Of a stretch of 64,000 nucleotides of DNA, positions 10,632 to 19,572 are shown piece after piece. The stretch comes from Frankia casuarinae (GTDB lineage Bacteria; Actinomycetota; Actinomycetes; Frankiales; Frankiaceae). The position numbers were made by a program, and so were the translations under genes. The first letter of the stretch is position 1. Each line of letters opens with the position of its first letter. The notes under the pieces were generated by a model. It was given only the letters and a program-made list of their open reading frames with translations. It made no database searches and was not told the DNA's origin. The stretch is from positions 5,146,001 through 5,210,000 of the forward strand of contig NC_007777.1 in the NCBI RefSeq assembly GCF_000013345.1, read 5' to 3'.

Positions 10632-11362
10632 CGTCTTATTCCGACGAGGCGTCCACTGCCGCGGGCGAACGACGAAGTGAATCATCTCCCGCGGCGGAGG
10701 CCCCAGGAATGGACGGTTTCGGCATCCCGGACCCCGACGGCGACGGACCGGCTGCGTCAACCCTGGCGCCGGGCAATGGCAGGCCGCGGCAGGTCCGTCC
10801 CTTCGACCACGACCGAGTCGCACGCGCGGTTCGTGAGCTACTGATCGGGATCGGCGAGGACCCGGACCGCGAGGGTCTTCGCAAGACCCCGGACCGGGTC
10901 GCGCGGGCGTACCGGGAAGCCGTCGAGGGTCTTGGCCGGGATCCCTCCGAGGTCCTGACCACCGTCTTCGATGAGGGTCACGACGAGATGGTGCTGGTCC
11001 GCGACATCGATTTCTCATCGCTGTGCGAACATCATCTGGTCGTGTTCTCCGGCAAGGCGCACGTCGCCTACATCCCCAACAGCAAGGGCCAGATCACGGG
11101 CCTGTCGAAGCTTGCCCGGCTGGTCGACCTCTACTCCCGTCGTCCGCAGGTCCAGGAACGGCTGACCTCGCAGATCGCGGACGCCCTCGTCGAGGTGCTC
11201 GACCCGCGCGGAGTGATGGTCGTCATCGAGGCGGAGCACCTGTGCATGTCGATGCGCGGTGTGCGCAAGCCCGGGGCCACCACGGTGACATCCGCGGTGC
11301 GTGGCCAGTTCCTCAGCACCGCTACCCGCAACGAGGGCATGTCGCTCATCCTGCACAGGTAG
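10628..11362 (+). CDS. folE: GTP cyclohydrolase I
   Basis: A 244-residue enzyme that opens GTP to 7,8-dihydroneopterin triphosphate, the first step of tetrahydrofolate synthesis. Zinc ligands and substrate residues are visible in [21 protein letters not shown] and [23 protein letters not shown]; the C-terminus [15 protein letters not shown] is typical. I start at TTG 10628, which overlaps the ftsH TGA (TTGA) and has GAGAGGAGA just upstream. The first 55-60 residues are an unconserved acidic extension, so a later ATG (MDGFGIP) remains possible. The overlap implies translational coupling with ftsH. Confidence 0.95.
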
Positions 11363-11378
11363 CTCCGGGTGGCAGGGA

Positions 11379-12233
11379 TTACAGGCGGCAGGCCTGAATC
11401 CCGGAGACGAGGATGCCCCGGGCACCCAGCTCCCAGAGGTCGTCCATCATGCGGTTGACCTCGGCGCGCAGCACCATCGCCCGCACCGCGACCCAGTCCT
11501 CGCGCTGCAACGGAGAGATCGTCGGGGACTCGTAGCCCGGCGTGATCTCGCATGCCTTGTCGAGCACGGCCGTCGGAACGTCGTAGTCCATCATCACGTA
11601 CCGCCGGGCGACCAGAACCCCCTGGATCCGGCGCAGCAGACGCTCATGCGAAGGGGACAGGTCCGCGCCTCTCTTGGCGATCACGATGGCCTCCGAGCGC
11701 AGGACCGGCTCGCCGAGCAGCTCCAGACCCGCGGCCTTGAGCGTACGGCCGGTCTCGACCACGTCGGCGACCGCGTCCGCGACACCGAGCCGCACCGCCG
11801 TCTCGACCGCACCATCCAGAGTCACGATGTCACCCGGGGTGACCCCCCGGCCGGCAAGGTCGGCTCGGACCAGCGCGGGGAACGACGTCGCGATCCGCTT
11901 GCCGGCGAGCTCCGTGATGTCCGCGAGCGTCCCCTCCGGAGAGGCGTAACGAAACGTGGCGAACCCGTATCCAAGCGGAACGAGCTCCTCGGCGGCGGCA
12001 CTGCTGTCGAGGAGGAGATCACGCCCGGTGATGCCAAGATCGAGACGACCCGACCCGACGTAGACAGCGATATCCCGAGGGCGCAGGAAGAAGAACTCGA
12101 TGTCGTTCTCGACGTCGGCGATCACCAGCTCGCTCCCCTCGCGCCGCGCGAGGTAGCCGGCATCGGAGAGCAACTGACCGGAGGCGGCCGACAACGCCCC
12201 CTTGTTCGGAACCGCGATACGAAGCATCATCAC
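11379..12233 (-). CDS. hisG: ATP phosphoribosyltransferase, long form
   Basis: A 284-residue enzyme that starts histidine synthesis by joining ATP and PRPP. The N-terminal catalytic part begins MMLRIAVPNKGALS and includes GITGRDLLLD and the nucleotide-binding GVADAVADVVETGRTLKAAGL. The C-terminal 75 residues (AVLDKACEITPGYESPTISPL onward) form the ACT-like domain that binds histidine for feedback inhibition, so this is the HisZ-independent long form. It lies on the minus strand, downstream of hisE with a 34-nt gap, so the two are probably cotranscribed as hisE-hisG. Confidence 0.97.
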   Translation of the reverse strand: MMMLRIAVPNKGALSAASGQLLSDAGYLARREGSELVIADVENDIEFFFLRPRDIAVYVGSGRLDLGITGRDLLLDSSAAAEELVPLGYGFATFRYASPEGTLADITELAGKRIATSFPALVRADLAGRGVTPGDIVTLDGAVETAVRLGVADAVADVVETGRTLKAAGLELLGEPVLRSEAIVIAKRGADLSPSHERLLRRIQGVLVARRYVMMDYDVPTAVLDKACEITPGYESPTISPLQREDWVAVRAMVLRAEVNRMMDDLWELGARGILVSGIQACRL

Positions 12234-12267
12234 TACTCAGCGTCTACGAGAAAGGGCAGGACATCGA

Positions 12268-12597
12268 TCACAGATGGGAGTATACGTCGTCCAGCGAAAG
12301 GCCTAGAGAAATCATCAGCAGCTGACTCCAGTAGAGCAACTGGGAGATCTCCTCGGCGGCCCTTCCCCGGCCTTCGTGCTCGGCCGCCATCCACGCTTCA
12401 GCGGCCTCCTCGACCAGTTTCTTGCCCAGATGGTGGACGCCCTGATCGAGCGCGGCGACAGTTCCCGAGCCGGGTGTCCGACGCCGCCATTTCTCGGCAA
12501 GCTCGACGAAGAGTTCGTCGAATGTTTTCAGGTTGGATACATTCGACGAATCGGATGCGCCGACGGATGGCACGGCGGACCGATCGGCAGGGAGCAT
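12268..12597 (-). CDS. hisE: Phosphoribosyl-ATP pyrophosphatase
   Basis: A 109-residue member of the MazG-like alpha-helical NTP pyrophosphatase fold that removes pyrophosphate from phosphoribosyl-ATP, step 2 of histidine synthesis. The conserved core is [36 protein letters not shown] and [16 protein letters not shown], which carries the metal-binding acidic residues. The start is placed at ATG 12597 (MLPADRS); an ATG at 12606 is three codons upstream, and the longer frame has no family character. HisI is separate and not in this window. hisG follows directly. Confidence 0.93.
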   Translation of the reverse strand: MLPADRSAVPSVGASDSSNVSNLKTFDELFVELAEKWRRRTPGSGTVAALDQGVHHLGKKLVEEAAEAWMAAEHEGRGRAAEEISQLLYWSQLLMISLGLSLDDVYSHL

Positions 12598-12714
12598 GCT
12601 CGGCATGCTACCCGTCACCGGGCGGACAACCTCCGCGCCGCGGGCCCGCGGTGCGGAGCGGCACACGACGACCACAGACACGCGCTCCGCGGCCAGCCGG
12701 CAAGCCGATGCGAC

Positions 12715-12742
12715 GGAGTCCCTGCACCGGAGTCCCTGCACC
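12715..12742. repeat. 14-bp perfect duplication between hisE and the HAD gene
   Basis: GGAGTCCCTGCACC occurs at 12715-12728 and 12729-12742, just upstream of the HAD phosphatase start. It may space the promoter or leader. Confidence 0.85.
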
Positions 12743-12749
12743 GGCCGCC

Positions 12750-13562
12750 ATGTTGCTGGTTGACTTGATGACTGTGCTTCCGCCCGCGATCGTCGCCACC
12801 GACCTGGACGGGACGCTGATCCGCAGCGACGGCACGGTGTCCGAACGCACCCGCGGGGCGTTGCGCCGGGTGGAACGCGCCGGGGCGACCGTGGTGTTCG
12901 TGACGGGACGACCCAGTCGGGTGATGGCCGGCGTCGTCGCCCAGACCGAGGTCTCCGGGCTCGCGATCTGCGCGAACGGCGCGCTGGTCTTCGATCTCGA
13001 CTCCGGCGAGCCGGTCAGCCAGCGCTGTCTGGAATCGGCCACGGCCCTGCGGCTGGCGGCGGCGATCCGCGCCGCGGTTCCCGACGCGGTGTTCGCGGTC
13101 GAGAGCGGCGTGCGCTTCGGCCGGGAACCCGCCTTCGAGGCGATGTGGCCGGATCCCAAGGAGATCGTCGCGGAGTTCTCGGAGCTGCTGGGCGTCCTGC
13201 CGGCGACGAAACTGCTTGTCCGGCGGGGGGGCGCTCCGTTCACGGAAGTGTACGACGCCATCGTCGAACTCGCCGGGGTGGACGCCGTCGTCACAACCTC
13301 CAGCGCGGACCTTCTCGAGATCGCGGGGCCGGGGGTGTCGAAGGCGGTGGCACTGGCTGAACTCGCCGCCGGGCGGGGGGTGGTCGCCGCCGACGTCATC
13401 GCGTTCGGAGATATGCCGAACGATCTACCGATGTTCGCCTGGGCCGGATACGCGGTCGCCGTCGCGAATGCCCATCCCGAAGTACTGGCCGCCGCCGACG
13501 AGATCACCGTGTCGAATGATGAGGACGGGGTCGCGATCGTCCTGGAGCGGCTTTTCCCATAA
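12750..13562 (+). CDS. HAD superfamily phosphatase, Cof/IIB type
   Basis: A 270-residue HAD hydrolase acting on small phosphorylated metabolites; the substrate cannot be named. Motif I is D18-L-D20-G-T-L, motif II VFVTGR, the Lys is in [11 protein letters not shown], and motif IV is [10 protein letters not shown]. The long insert between motifs II and III ([13 protein letters not shown] onward) is the type IIB cap. ATG 12750 or ATG 12768 could be the start; neither has a strong ribosome site. The frame continues far upstream but that part is antisense to hisG/hisE and lacks family character. It is divergent from hisE. Confidence 0.88.
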   Translation: MLLVDLMTVLPPAIVATDLDGTLIRSDGTVSERTRGALRRVERAGATVVFVTGRPSRVMAGVVAQTEVSGLAICANGALVFDLDSGEPVSQRCLESATALRLAAAIRAAVPDAVFAVESGVRFGREPAFEAMWPDPKEIVAEFSELLGVLPATKLLVRRGGAPFTEVYDAIVELAGVDAVVTTSSADLLEIAGPGVSKAVALAELAAGRGVVAADVIAFGDMPNDLPMFAWAGYAVAVANAHPEVLAAADEITVSNDEDGVAIVLERLFP

Positions 13563-13751
13563 CCACGATGATCTTCCTGGGCATTCCGGTCCGTCCCGAT
13601 CACGATCGGGCCGCATACCGGGCCGGATACTCTCCACGAATACCCTCCGGACGGTTCCCGGTCGACGACGGGGATTCCCGGTGGACCGCCGCGTTGATAC
13701 CTGCCCGGCCGGATCCGGACACGCATCGCCTCCCGGTCTCGCGCTCCCAGC

Positions 13752-13828
13752 GCGTCCGCATGCACAGCGTCCGCATGCACAGCGTCCGCATGCCGCCCCG
13801 ACACCCGGGCATGCCGCCCCGACACCCG
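13752..13828. repeat. Two adjacent short tandem arrays upstream of tldD
   Basis: A 15-bp unit (GCGTCCGCATGCACA) runs 2.8 copies over 13752-13793, then a 20-bp unit beginning GCATGCCGCCCC runs two copies over 13788-13828. Together they occupy most of the 290-nt gap before tldD, ending 26 nt before its ATG. Confidence 0.85.
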
Positions 13829-13854
13829 TCGCACAGACGGGCCAGGATAGGGAC

Positions 13855-15423
13855 ATGGCACCCCTCGTCCAGGACTCGGCCTCATCCGGGCTGCCGGCTC
13901 ACGAGATCGACGGCGAGTTCCTCGCGCTGCCGCGCACCGCACTCGCCGACGCGGCTCTGCAGACCGCACGTGATCTCGGCGCGACGCACGCCGACATCCG
14001 CGTCGAACGGCTCAAGGACTCCTCGCTGTCGTTCCGCGACGCCTCGCTGGAAAGTCGCCATGAAGGCGCGACGCTGGGCTTGGCTGTCCGGGTGGTGCAC
14101 GGCGGCACCTGGGGTTTCGCCGCCGGCGTCGACCTGACGACGGACGAGGCGGCGCGGCTGGCCCGCGAAGCCGTCGAGATGGCCCGAGTCGCCGCCCCGC
14201 TCAACTCCGAACCAGTCGAACTCGCCGCGGAACCGACCCACACCGACGCGGTCTGGGTCTCGGCCTACGCGACCGATCCGTTCGCGGTCGACGCCCGGGA
14301 CCGGGTCGAACGGGTCGGCGGCCTGTGTCGGACGCTGTTCGCGGCGCACGATGTCGACCATGTCGACGGCCGGTTCAGCGCGGTGATGGAGAACAAGTAC
14401 TACGCCGACCTGACCGGGACCACGACGACACAGCAACGGGTGCGGGTGATCTGCCAGATCGAGGCGACCCGGGTCGATCCCGCGGGCGGCTTCGAGTCGA
14501 TGCGCACGATCGCCCCGCCCGTCGGTCGAGGCTGGGAGTGGCTGGTGGCGGGCCCCGCGGCCGGCTGCTGGGACTGGGAGAGCGAGATCGATCTGATCCC
14601 GGGTCTGCTCGCCGAGAAGTCCAGGGCCTCCTCAGTCGAACCAGGGCCGTACGACCTGGTCATCGACCCGTCGAACCTGTGGCTGACGATCCACGAGTCG
14701 ATCGGGCACGCCACCGAGCTCGACCGGGCGCTCGGCTACGAGGCCGCCTACGCCGGTACCTCCTTCGTCACCCTCGACCAGCTGGGCACGCTGCGGTACG
14801 GCTCCCCGGCGATGACCGTCACCGGGGACCGCACCGCCCTGCACGGGCTCGCGACCATCGGCTACGACGACGAGGGCGTGCAGACCCGCCGGTTCGACAT
14901 CGTCCGCGACGGCCAGTTCGTCGGCTATCAGCTCGACCGGGCGATGGCGGCCCGCAATGCCGCCGTGCTCGGGGGCGACCGCTCCAATGGCTGCGCGTTC
15001 GCCGACTCCCCCGCCCATGTGCCGATCCAGCGGATGGCGAACGTCTCCCTGCTCCCGGCGCCCGGCGGCCCGTCGACCGAGGAGCTGATCAGCCGGGTCG
15101 ACCGCGGCATCTACGTCGTCGGGGACAAGAGCTGGTCGATCGACATGCAGCGGTACAACTTCCAGTTCACCGGCCAGCGGTTTTACGAGATCCGCGCTGG
15201 TCGCATCGTCGGCCAGCTCCGCGACGTCGCCTACCAGGCGACGACGACCGACTTCTGGGGATCCCTGGAGGCCGTGGGAGGCCCCGAGACCTACGTGCTG
15301 GGCGGTGCGTTCAACTGCGGCAAGGGCCAACCCGGCCAGGTCGCGGCCGTCAGCCACGGCTGCCCGTCGGCTCTGTTCCGCGCCACCAACATTCTCAATG
15401 CTCGCCGAGAGGCCGGTCGATGA
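13855..15423 (+). CDS. tldD: Metallopeptidase TldD
   Basis: A 522-residue zinc metallopeptidase that works as a heterodimer with TldE and trims unfolded peptides; in other bacteria the pair matures microcins and RiPPs. The metal motif HExxxH is H280-E-S-I-G-H285, and the C-terminal CGKGQPGQVAAVSHGCPS carries the Cys ligand region. The ATG at 13855 follows an AGGATAGGGAC stretch; the open frame upstream is repeat DNA. The stop overlaps the tldE start as ATGA, so the two are translationally coupled and made in equal amounts. No RiPP precursor is evident next to it. Confidence 0.96.
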   Translation: MAPLVQDSASSGLPAHEIDGEFLALPRTALADAALQTARDLGATHADIRVERLKDSSLSFRDASLESRHEGATLGLAVRVVHGGTWGFAAGVDLTTDEAARLAREAVEMARVAAPLNSEPVELAAEPTHTDAVWVSAYATDPFAVDARDRVERVGGLCRTLFAAHDVDHVDGRFSAVMENKYYADLTGTTTTQQRVRVICQIEATRVDPAGGFESMRTIAPPVGRGWEWLVAGPAAGCWDWESEIDLIPGLLAEKSRASSVEPGPYDLVIDPSNLWLTIHESIGHATELDRALGYEAAYAGTSFVTLDQLGTLRYGSPAMTVTGDRTALHGLATIGYDDEGVQTRRFDIVRDGQFVGYQLDRAMAARNAAVLGGDRSNGCAFADSPAHVPIQRMANVSLLPAPGGPSTEELISRVDRGIYVVGDKSWSIDMQRYNFQFTGQRFYEIRAGRIVGQLRDVAYQATTTDFWGSLEAVGGPETYVLGGAFNCGKGQPGQVAAVSHGCPSALFRATNILNARREAGR

Positions 15424-16955
15424 GCCGGCCGGCCGGACCGCAACCAGCCTCAGCCGACGGAGGAAGCACGGTGCGCGAGACCGCCCATGAGATCGTCGAA
15501 CGCGCCCTGGGCCTGTCGAAGGCGGACGGCTGCGTAGTGATCGCCACCGAGTCCAGCGCGGTGAACCTGCGCTGGGCCAACAACACGTTGACGACCAACG
15601 GCGCCAGCCGGGATCGGTCGATCACCGTCATCAGCGTCATCGGCCGCTCGTTCGGGGTGCGGACGGCCTCCACCATCGACTCCCCCGGTTCCGGCGGCCA
15701 CCCCACCGCGCGTCCCACCGACCTGCCGCATCCCACCGATGCCGACGGCCTCGCGGAACTCGTCCGCGCCGCCGAGGACGCGGCCCGGGACGCCGAGGAT
15801 GCCGAGGACTACACGGACCTGCTCGGGCTGGACACGACGGACGTCGGCGCGGGTGCGGGGTCGGCGGGTGCGGGGTCGGCGGGTGACGCGGCCGAGGCCT
15901 TCACCGATCCGGCCGCCCGGACCAGCACCACGGTGTTCGCCTCCTTCGCCCGGGACCTCGCGGAGGCGTTCGCCGCGGCGCGGGCGGGCGGGCGGCGGTT
16001 GTTCGGCTTCGCCGAGCACAATCTGACCACCACGTGGCTCGGGACGTCGACGGGGCTGCGGCTGCGGTACAGCCAGCCGACCGGCAGCGTGGAGTGGAAC
16101 GCCAAGAGCGGCGTTCCCGGCGGCTCGGTCTGGCACGGCCAGTCGACCCGTGACTTCACCGACGTCGACGTCGCGGGTACCGACGCGGCGCTGCGCGACC
16201 GGCTGGCCTGGTGCGAACGGTCGCTGGAACTGCCGGCCGGCCGGTACGAGACGCTGCTGCCGCCCTCCGCGGTGGCGGATTTGATGATCTACATGTACTG
16301 GACGGCTGCCGGTCGGGACGCGGCCGAGGGCCGGACGGTCTTCAGCCGGGCCGGCGGCGGCACGCGTCTCGGCGAGGCGATCGGACCGGCGGGACTGCGG
16401 CTGGCCAGCGATCCGCACGACCCGGAACTCGCGACGACCACCTTCGTGACCGCGCAGTCCTCCTCGTCGATGTCCAGCGTCTTCGACAACGGACTGGCGC
16501 TGAGGCCCACCGACTGGATCTCGGATGGCACCCTCGCCGCCCTCGTGGAGACCCGTGCGTCCGCCCGTGCCACCGGGGTCCCGACCACCCCGATGATCGA
16601 CAATCTGATCCTGGACGGCGGAGGCTCCGCGTCGTTGCAGGAGATGATCGCCTCGACGAAACGCGGGCTCCTGCTCACCAGCCTGTGGTATATCCGCGAA
16701 GTCGATCCCGAGGTGCTCCTGCTCACCGGCCTCACCCGGGACGGGGTCTACCTGGTGGAGAACGGTGAGGTCACCGGGGCCGTCAACAACTTCCGCTTCA
16801 ACGAGTCACCGGTCGACCTGCTCGGCCGCCTGGCCGAGATCGGCGCCACCACCCGCACCATGGCGCGGGAATGGGCGGACTGGTTCACGCTCACCCGCAT
16901 GCCCGCGGTACGGATCCCCGACTTCAACATGTCCTCGGTCAGCCCGGCGAACTGA
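15420..16955 (+). CDS. tldE: TldE/PmbA, partner of TldD
   Basis: A 511-residue PmbA/TldE protein. It lacks the HExxxH metal site, as expected of the TldE subunit, and shows family segments such as CVVIATESSAVNLRWANNT near the start and MIDNLILDGGGSAS, LLLTSLWYIREVDPEVL and GVYLVENGEV toward the end. It starts at ATG 15420 inside the tldD stop. Residues about 144-155 are a Gly/Ala linker made by a 15-bp tandem repeat. It is followed by a strong hairpin and the convergent bpa gene. Confidence 0.95.
   Translation: MSRPAGPQPASADGGSTVRETAHEIVERALGLSKADGCVVIATESSAVNLRWANNTLTTNGASRDRSITVISVIGRSFGVRTASTIDSPGSGGHPTARPTDLPHPTDADGLAELVRAAEDAARDAEDAEDYTDLLGLDTTDVGAGAGSAGAGSAGDAAEAFTDPAARTSTTVFASFARDLAEAFAAARAGGRRLFGFAEHNLTTTWLGTSTGLRLRYSQPTGSVEWNAKSGVPGGSVWHGQSTRDFTDVDVAGTDAALRDRLAWCERSLELPAGRYETLLPPSAVADLMIYMYWTAAGRDAAEGRTVFSRAGGGTRLGEAIGPAGLRLASDPHDPELATTTFVTAQSSSSMSSVFDNGLALRPTDWISDGTLAALVETRASARATGVPTTPMIDNLILDGGGSASLQEMIASTKRGLLLTSLWYIREVDPEVLLLTGLTRDGVYLVENGEVTGAVNNFRFNESPVDLLGRLAEIGATTRTMAREWADWFTLTRMPAVRIPDFNMSSVSPAN
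15849..15884 (+). repeat. 15-bp tandem repeat in tldE
   Basis: GCGGGTGCGGGGTCG at 15849-15863 and 15864-15878, plus 6 bp of a third copy. It encodes AGAGS repeats in a linker. Confidence 0.9.
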
Positions 16956-16985
16956 CCGCCGGCCGGGCCGGGGGCATCGAACCAT

Positions 16986-17028
16986 CGATGGTGAACCGCG
17001 AGCAGCCATGGCTCCCGGTTCACCATCG
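16986..17028. terminator. Bidirectional terminator between tldE and bpa
   Basis: CGATGGTGAACCG (16986-16998) and CGGTTCACCATCG (17016-17028) form a perfect 13-bp stem; the 17-nt loop holds a smaller GAGC/GCTC stem. It lies between two convergent genes. Confidence 0.8.
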
Positions 17029-17030
17029 CG

Positions 17031-17066
17031 GGTCGATTCGGGGACGGGTCGATTCGGGGACGGGTC
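17031..17066. repeat. 16-bp perfect duplication after the tldE terminator
   Basis: GGTCGATTCGGGGACG occurs at 17031-17046 and 17047-17062, followed by 4 bp of a third copy. It is intergenic, so the unit need not be a multiple of three. Confidence 0.85.
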
Positions 17067-17083
17067 AATGAAAAACGGGTCAG

Positions 17084-17656
17084 TCAGAGGTAGGCCCCGC
17101 GGCCGAACGTCTCGCTGCCGGGCTGCTGCCCGCTCGGCAGGGCCCGTCGGCGCATCTCCTCGAGTTGAGCCTTGGCGGCCATCTGTTGGGCGAACAGCGC
17201 GGTCTGCAGGCCGTGGAACAGACCCTCGAGCCAGCCGACCAGTTGTGCCTGGGCGATTCGCAGCTCGGCGTCCGACGGCGTGCGCTCCTCGTCGAACGGC
17301 AGCGACAGCCGATCGAGTTCCGAGCGCAGGTCCGGGGCAAGCCCGTCGGAGAGCTCCTGGATGGAACTGCGGTGGATCTCGCGCAGCCGGACTCGGCTCG
17401 CGTCGTCCAGCGGGGCGGCCCGGACCTCCTCGAGCAGCTGTTTGATCATGGTACCGATGCGCATCACCTTGTCGGGCTGGGAGACCAGCGCGGCGATGGG
17501 GTTGCCGCCGTCCAGCTCCTCCGCGGCCTGCGGCGCCTGGCCACCGTCCGGGGCCAGCGGCCGCACCGGCCGGTCGGGTACCCCCGAGTCCGCGGTCTCG
17601 TGCAGCGCGCCGTCAGGCCCGACGACCACGACGCGGGGTTCCGGTTGATCCGTCAT
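17084..17656 (-). CDS. bpa: Bacterial proteasome activator (PafE/Bpa)
   Basis: A 190-residue alpha-helical ring protein (DUF2587) that opens the 20S proteasome gate without ATP and feeds it unfolded proteins such as HspR in mycobacteria. Recognisable segments are DKVMRIGTMIKQLLEEVRAAPLD and LREIHRSSIQELSDGLAPDL. The very C-terminus is GRGAYL; the family uses a C-terminal GQYL-type tail to dock on the proteasome, so here Gln is replaced by Ala with Tyr-Leu kept. The ATG at 17656 is chosen because the family starts near MTDQP. The known HspR link is notable since hspR is in this same window. Confidence 0.93.
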   Translation of the reverse strand: MTDQPEPRVVVVGPDGALHETADSGVPDRPVRPLAPDGGQAPQAAEELDGGNPIAALVSQPDKVMRIGTMIKQLLEEVRAAPLDDASRVRLREIHRSSIQELSDGLAPDLRSELDRLSLPFDEERTPSDAELRIAQAQLVGWLEGLFHGLQTALFAQQMAAKAQLEEMRRRALPSGQQPGSETFGRGAYL

Positions 17657-17737
17657 GCCCCCTATCCTGCCCCGTGATCCGCCTCCCACGGCACTGGCTT
17701 CGCCTCCACGGTCACGCCGGGTGTCACCCATCGAGGG

Positions 17738-18730
17738 TCATTCCGGGATCGTGAGTACCACCTTTCCGACATGTCCGAAATCAGCCACATGCTGGTGCGC
17801 CCGCGCGACCTCGGTGATCGACAGCACCCGATCGATGACCGGCCGGATCGCCCCCGCCTCGATCGCCGGCCAGAAGTCGCCGCGGACACCGGTCACGATG
17901 TCGGCCTTCTCCTCGACCGGCCGCCCGCGCAGCGACGCGGCGTGGACCGCCGCCCGCTTGGTGAGCAGGGCGCCGAGGTTGAGCTCCCCTTTCACCCCGC
18001 CCTGCAGGCCGATGACGACCAGACGGCCTCCCACGGCCAGCACGGCGACGTTGCGGGCGAGATACGCCGCACCCATGTTGTCGAGGATGACGTCCGCCCC
18101 ATGGCCGTCGGTGGCCTCGCGGATCCTGGCGACGAAGTCGTCGTCACGGTAGGAGACCGCGATGTGGGCGCCGAGCTCCCGCACCCTGGCCAGTTTGGCC
18201 GCGGTGCCGGCGGTGGTCGCGACCAGCGCGTTCGGACGCAGCGCGCGGACCGCCTGGAGCGCGAAGGTCCCGATGCCGGACGCCCCGCCGTGCACGAGGA
18301 AGACCTCGCGGTCACGCAGACCGGCGATGCCGAACACCGTGGAGTACACCGTGCAGGCGACCTCGGGCAGAGCGGCCGCCGTGATGAGGTCGACCCCGGC
18401 CGGGACCGGCAGCACCTGGCCGACCGGCACGTTCACCCGACTCGCGTAGCCGCCCCCACTGAGCAGCGCGCACACCTCGGCCCCGACCTCAACCCGGTCC
18501 ACGCCGGCGCCGAGAACCGCCACCCGCCCGGAGCACTCCATCCCGATGATCTCAGAGGCACCGGGCGGCGGCGGGTAGAAACCTTGCCGCTGGAGCAGGT
18601 CCGCGCGGTTCACCGCCGTCGCGACCACCTCCAGGGTAACCTCGCCCGGCCCCGGGGCAGGAGGGTCCGCCACCGTCGACCACGTCATGACCTCGGGCCC
18701 ACCGGGCGCTTTCACCGTCACAGCATGCAT
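17738..18730 (-). CDS. NAD(P)H quinone oxidoreductase, PIG3/zeta-crystallin type (MDR family)
   Basis: A 330-residue zinc-independent medium-chain dehydrogenase/reductase, reducing quinones with NADPH. The N-terminal GroES-like part has VNRADLLQRQGFYPPPPGASEIIGMECSG, which is characteristic of the PIG3 subfamily. The Rossmann part contains the nucleotide-binding VHGGASGIGTFALQ and a GADVILDNMGA segment. There are no zinc-ligand cysteines. The ATG at 18730 gives the standard N-terminus MHAVTV. Its stop lies 81 nt from the bpa start on the same strand, so it could be cotranscribed with bpa. The physiological substrate is not shown by the sequence. Confidence 0.93.
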   Translation of the reverse strand: MHAVTVKAPGGPEVMTWSTVADPPAPGPGEVTLEVVATAVNRADLLQRQGFYPPPPGASEIIGMECSGRVAVLGAGVDRVEVGAEVCALLSGGGYASRVNVPVGQVLPVPAGVDLITAAALPEVACTVYSTVFGIAGLRDREVFLVHGGASGIGTFALQAVRALRPNALVATTAGTAAKLARVRELGAHIAVSYRDDDFVARIREATDGHGADVILDNMGAAYLARNVAVLAVGGRLVVIGLQGGVKGELNLGALLTKRAAVHAASLRGRPVEEKADIVTGVRGDFWPAIEAGAIRPVIDRVLSITEVARAHQHVADFGHVGKVVLTIPE

Positions 18731-18847
18731 CCGTCACACGCTACGGCTCCTCGGCACGCGATGCCGCGGCATCATCCGGCGTGCGGGCATGTTCATGCCG
18801 CGGCCGTACGGATGTTCCGGTGGGGTGGACGGACGCCGGCTCGGGCC

Positions 18848-19285
18848 TCAGACCGGCTCGGGCTCCGGTTGGGGTGCGCCGGGAACCGGCTCGGTGTACG
18901 GGGAGGGCTCGTGCGGAGCCGGCGGCAGGTCAGGAGCGTCGGGCAGGAGCGGGCCGGGATCATCCGGGATCGGGGTGTCCGGATCGAGCGGGGGCGGGGG
19001 ACTCGGGCGATGGGGACGGACGGCCTCGGGCATCACGACAGACGGGGCAACCAGACCAGACCGGGTAAACAGACCAGACCGGGCGGACAGGGCAGCCGGA
19101 CCAGACAGGGCAGACATAGATTTCGCCGTACCCGGCGGGCGTCGCGGCGGAAACATCGTCCTAGCATCCCATGTCGGCGGCTCGTCCCTCGCCGCGGCCT
19201 GGTCGCCGGTCACCCCGCTGGACCGGCGTCGCGCATCCGTGCGCCGCCCCGTCATCGCGGCTGTCCCGTCCGGATCTCGGTTCAT
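18848..19285 (-). CDS. Hypothetical proline-rich protein
   Basis: A 145-residue frame with no domain I recognise. The second half is strongly acidic and proline rich (SPPPPLDPDTPIPDDPG and similar, ending PQPEPEPV), and the first half is basic. Such composition could be a real disordered protein or a chance frame in GC-rich DNA. A GGAG lies roughly 10 nt upstream of the ATG at 19285. It is placed between the oxidoreductase and the sigma factor. I list it because no other gene explains this stretch; confidence is low. Confidence 0.35.
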   Translation of the reverse strand: MNRDPDGTAAMTGRRTDARRRSSGVTGDQAAARDEPPTWDARTMFPPRRPPGTAKSMSALSGPAALSARSGLFTRSGLVAPSVVMPEAVRPHRPSPPPPLDPDTPIPDDPGPLLPDAPDLPPAPHEPSPYTEPVPGAPQPEPEPV

Positions 19286-19334
19286 CGGCTCGCATCTCCG
19301 ATCCTATGCCGTCAAGTCCTATGCCCCTATGTCC

Positions 19335-19340
19335 TATAAT
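19335..19340 (+). promoter_or_regulatory. Candidate -10 box (TATAAT) upstream of the sigma factor
   Basis: A perfect TATAAT stands out in very GC-rich DNA. No good TTGACA-type -35 is seen at 17 nt (TCAAGT is the nearest). The sequence CCTAT also occurs three times over about 19303-19337. Transcription from here would leave a leader of about 225 nt before the GTG at 19573. Confidence 0.4.
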
Positions 19341-19572
19341 GTGGCTGCCTCGGCCGGTCCGAGACGGGTTTGCCCCCGTGGCCGATGTCAACGCGCGCCA
19401 GGACCATCACCATGTGTGGCCAGCCCGACATCATCGGACCGAGGGTAAAGCCACTGCTTCGAGCGTATTAACAGTGACCGCCCCACTCGGCATCCAGGTA
19501 CCACGACGCATACCCGATCGAGTCGCTACCGTCATATGCATATCGCCCTGAACTCATGGTTCTCTGCAACCA

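Noticed and set aside
13752-13828. Possible CRISPR-like array
   Set aside because: Units are 15-20 bp and directly abutting with no unique spacers, and no cas genes are present. No other stretch in the window looks like a CRISPR array.
13855-16955. RiPP cluster around tldD-tldE
   Set aside because: No small precursor frame or other maturation gene was found nearby; the pair looks like the chromosomal housekeeping version.
17771-19339. 522-codon plus-strand frame opposite the quinone oxidoreductase
   Set aside because: Shadow of the oxidoreductase and of its proline-rich neighbour; no motif.
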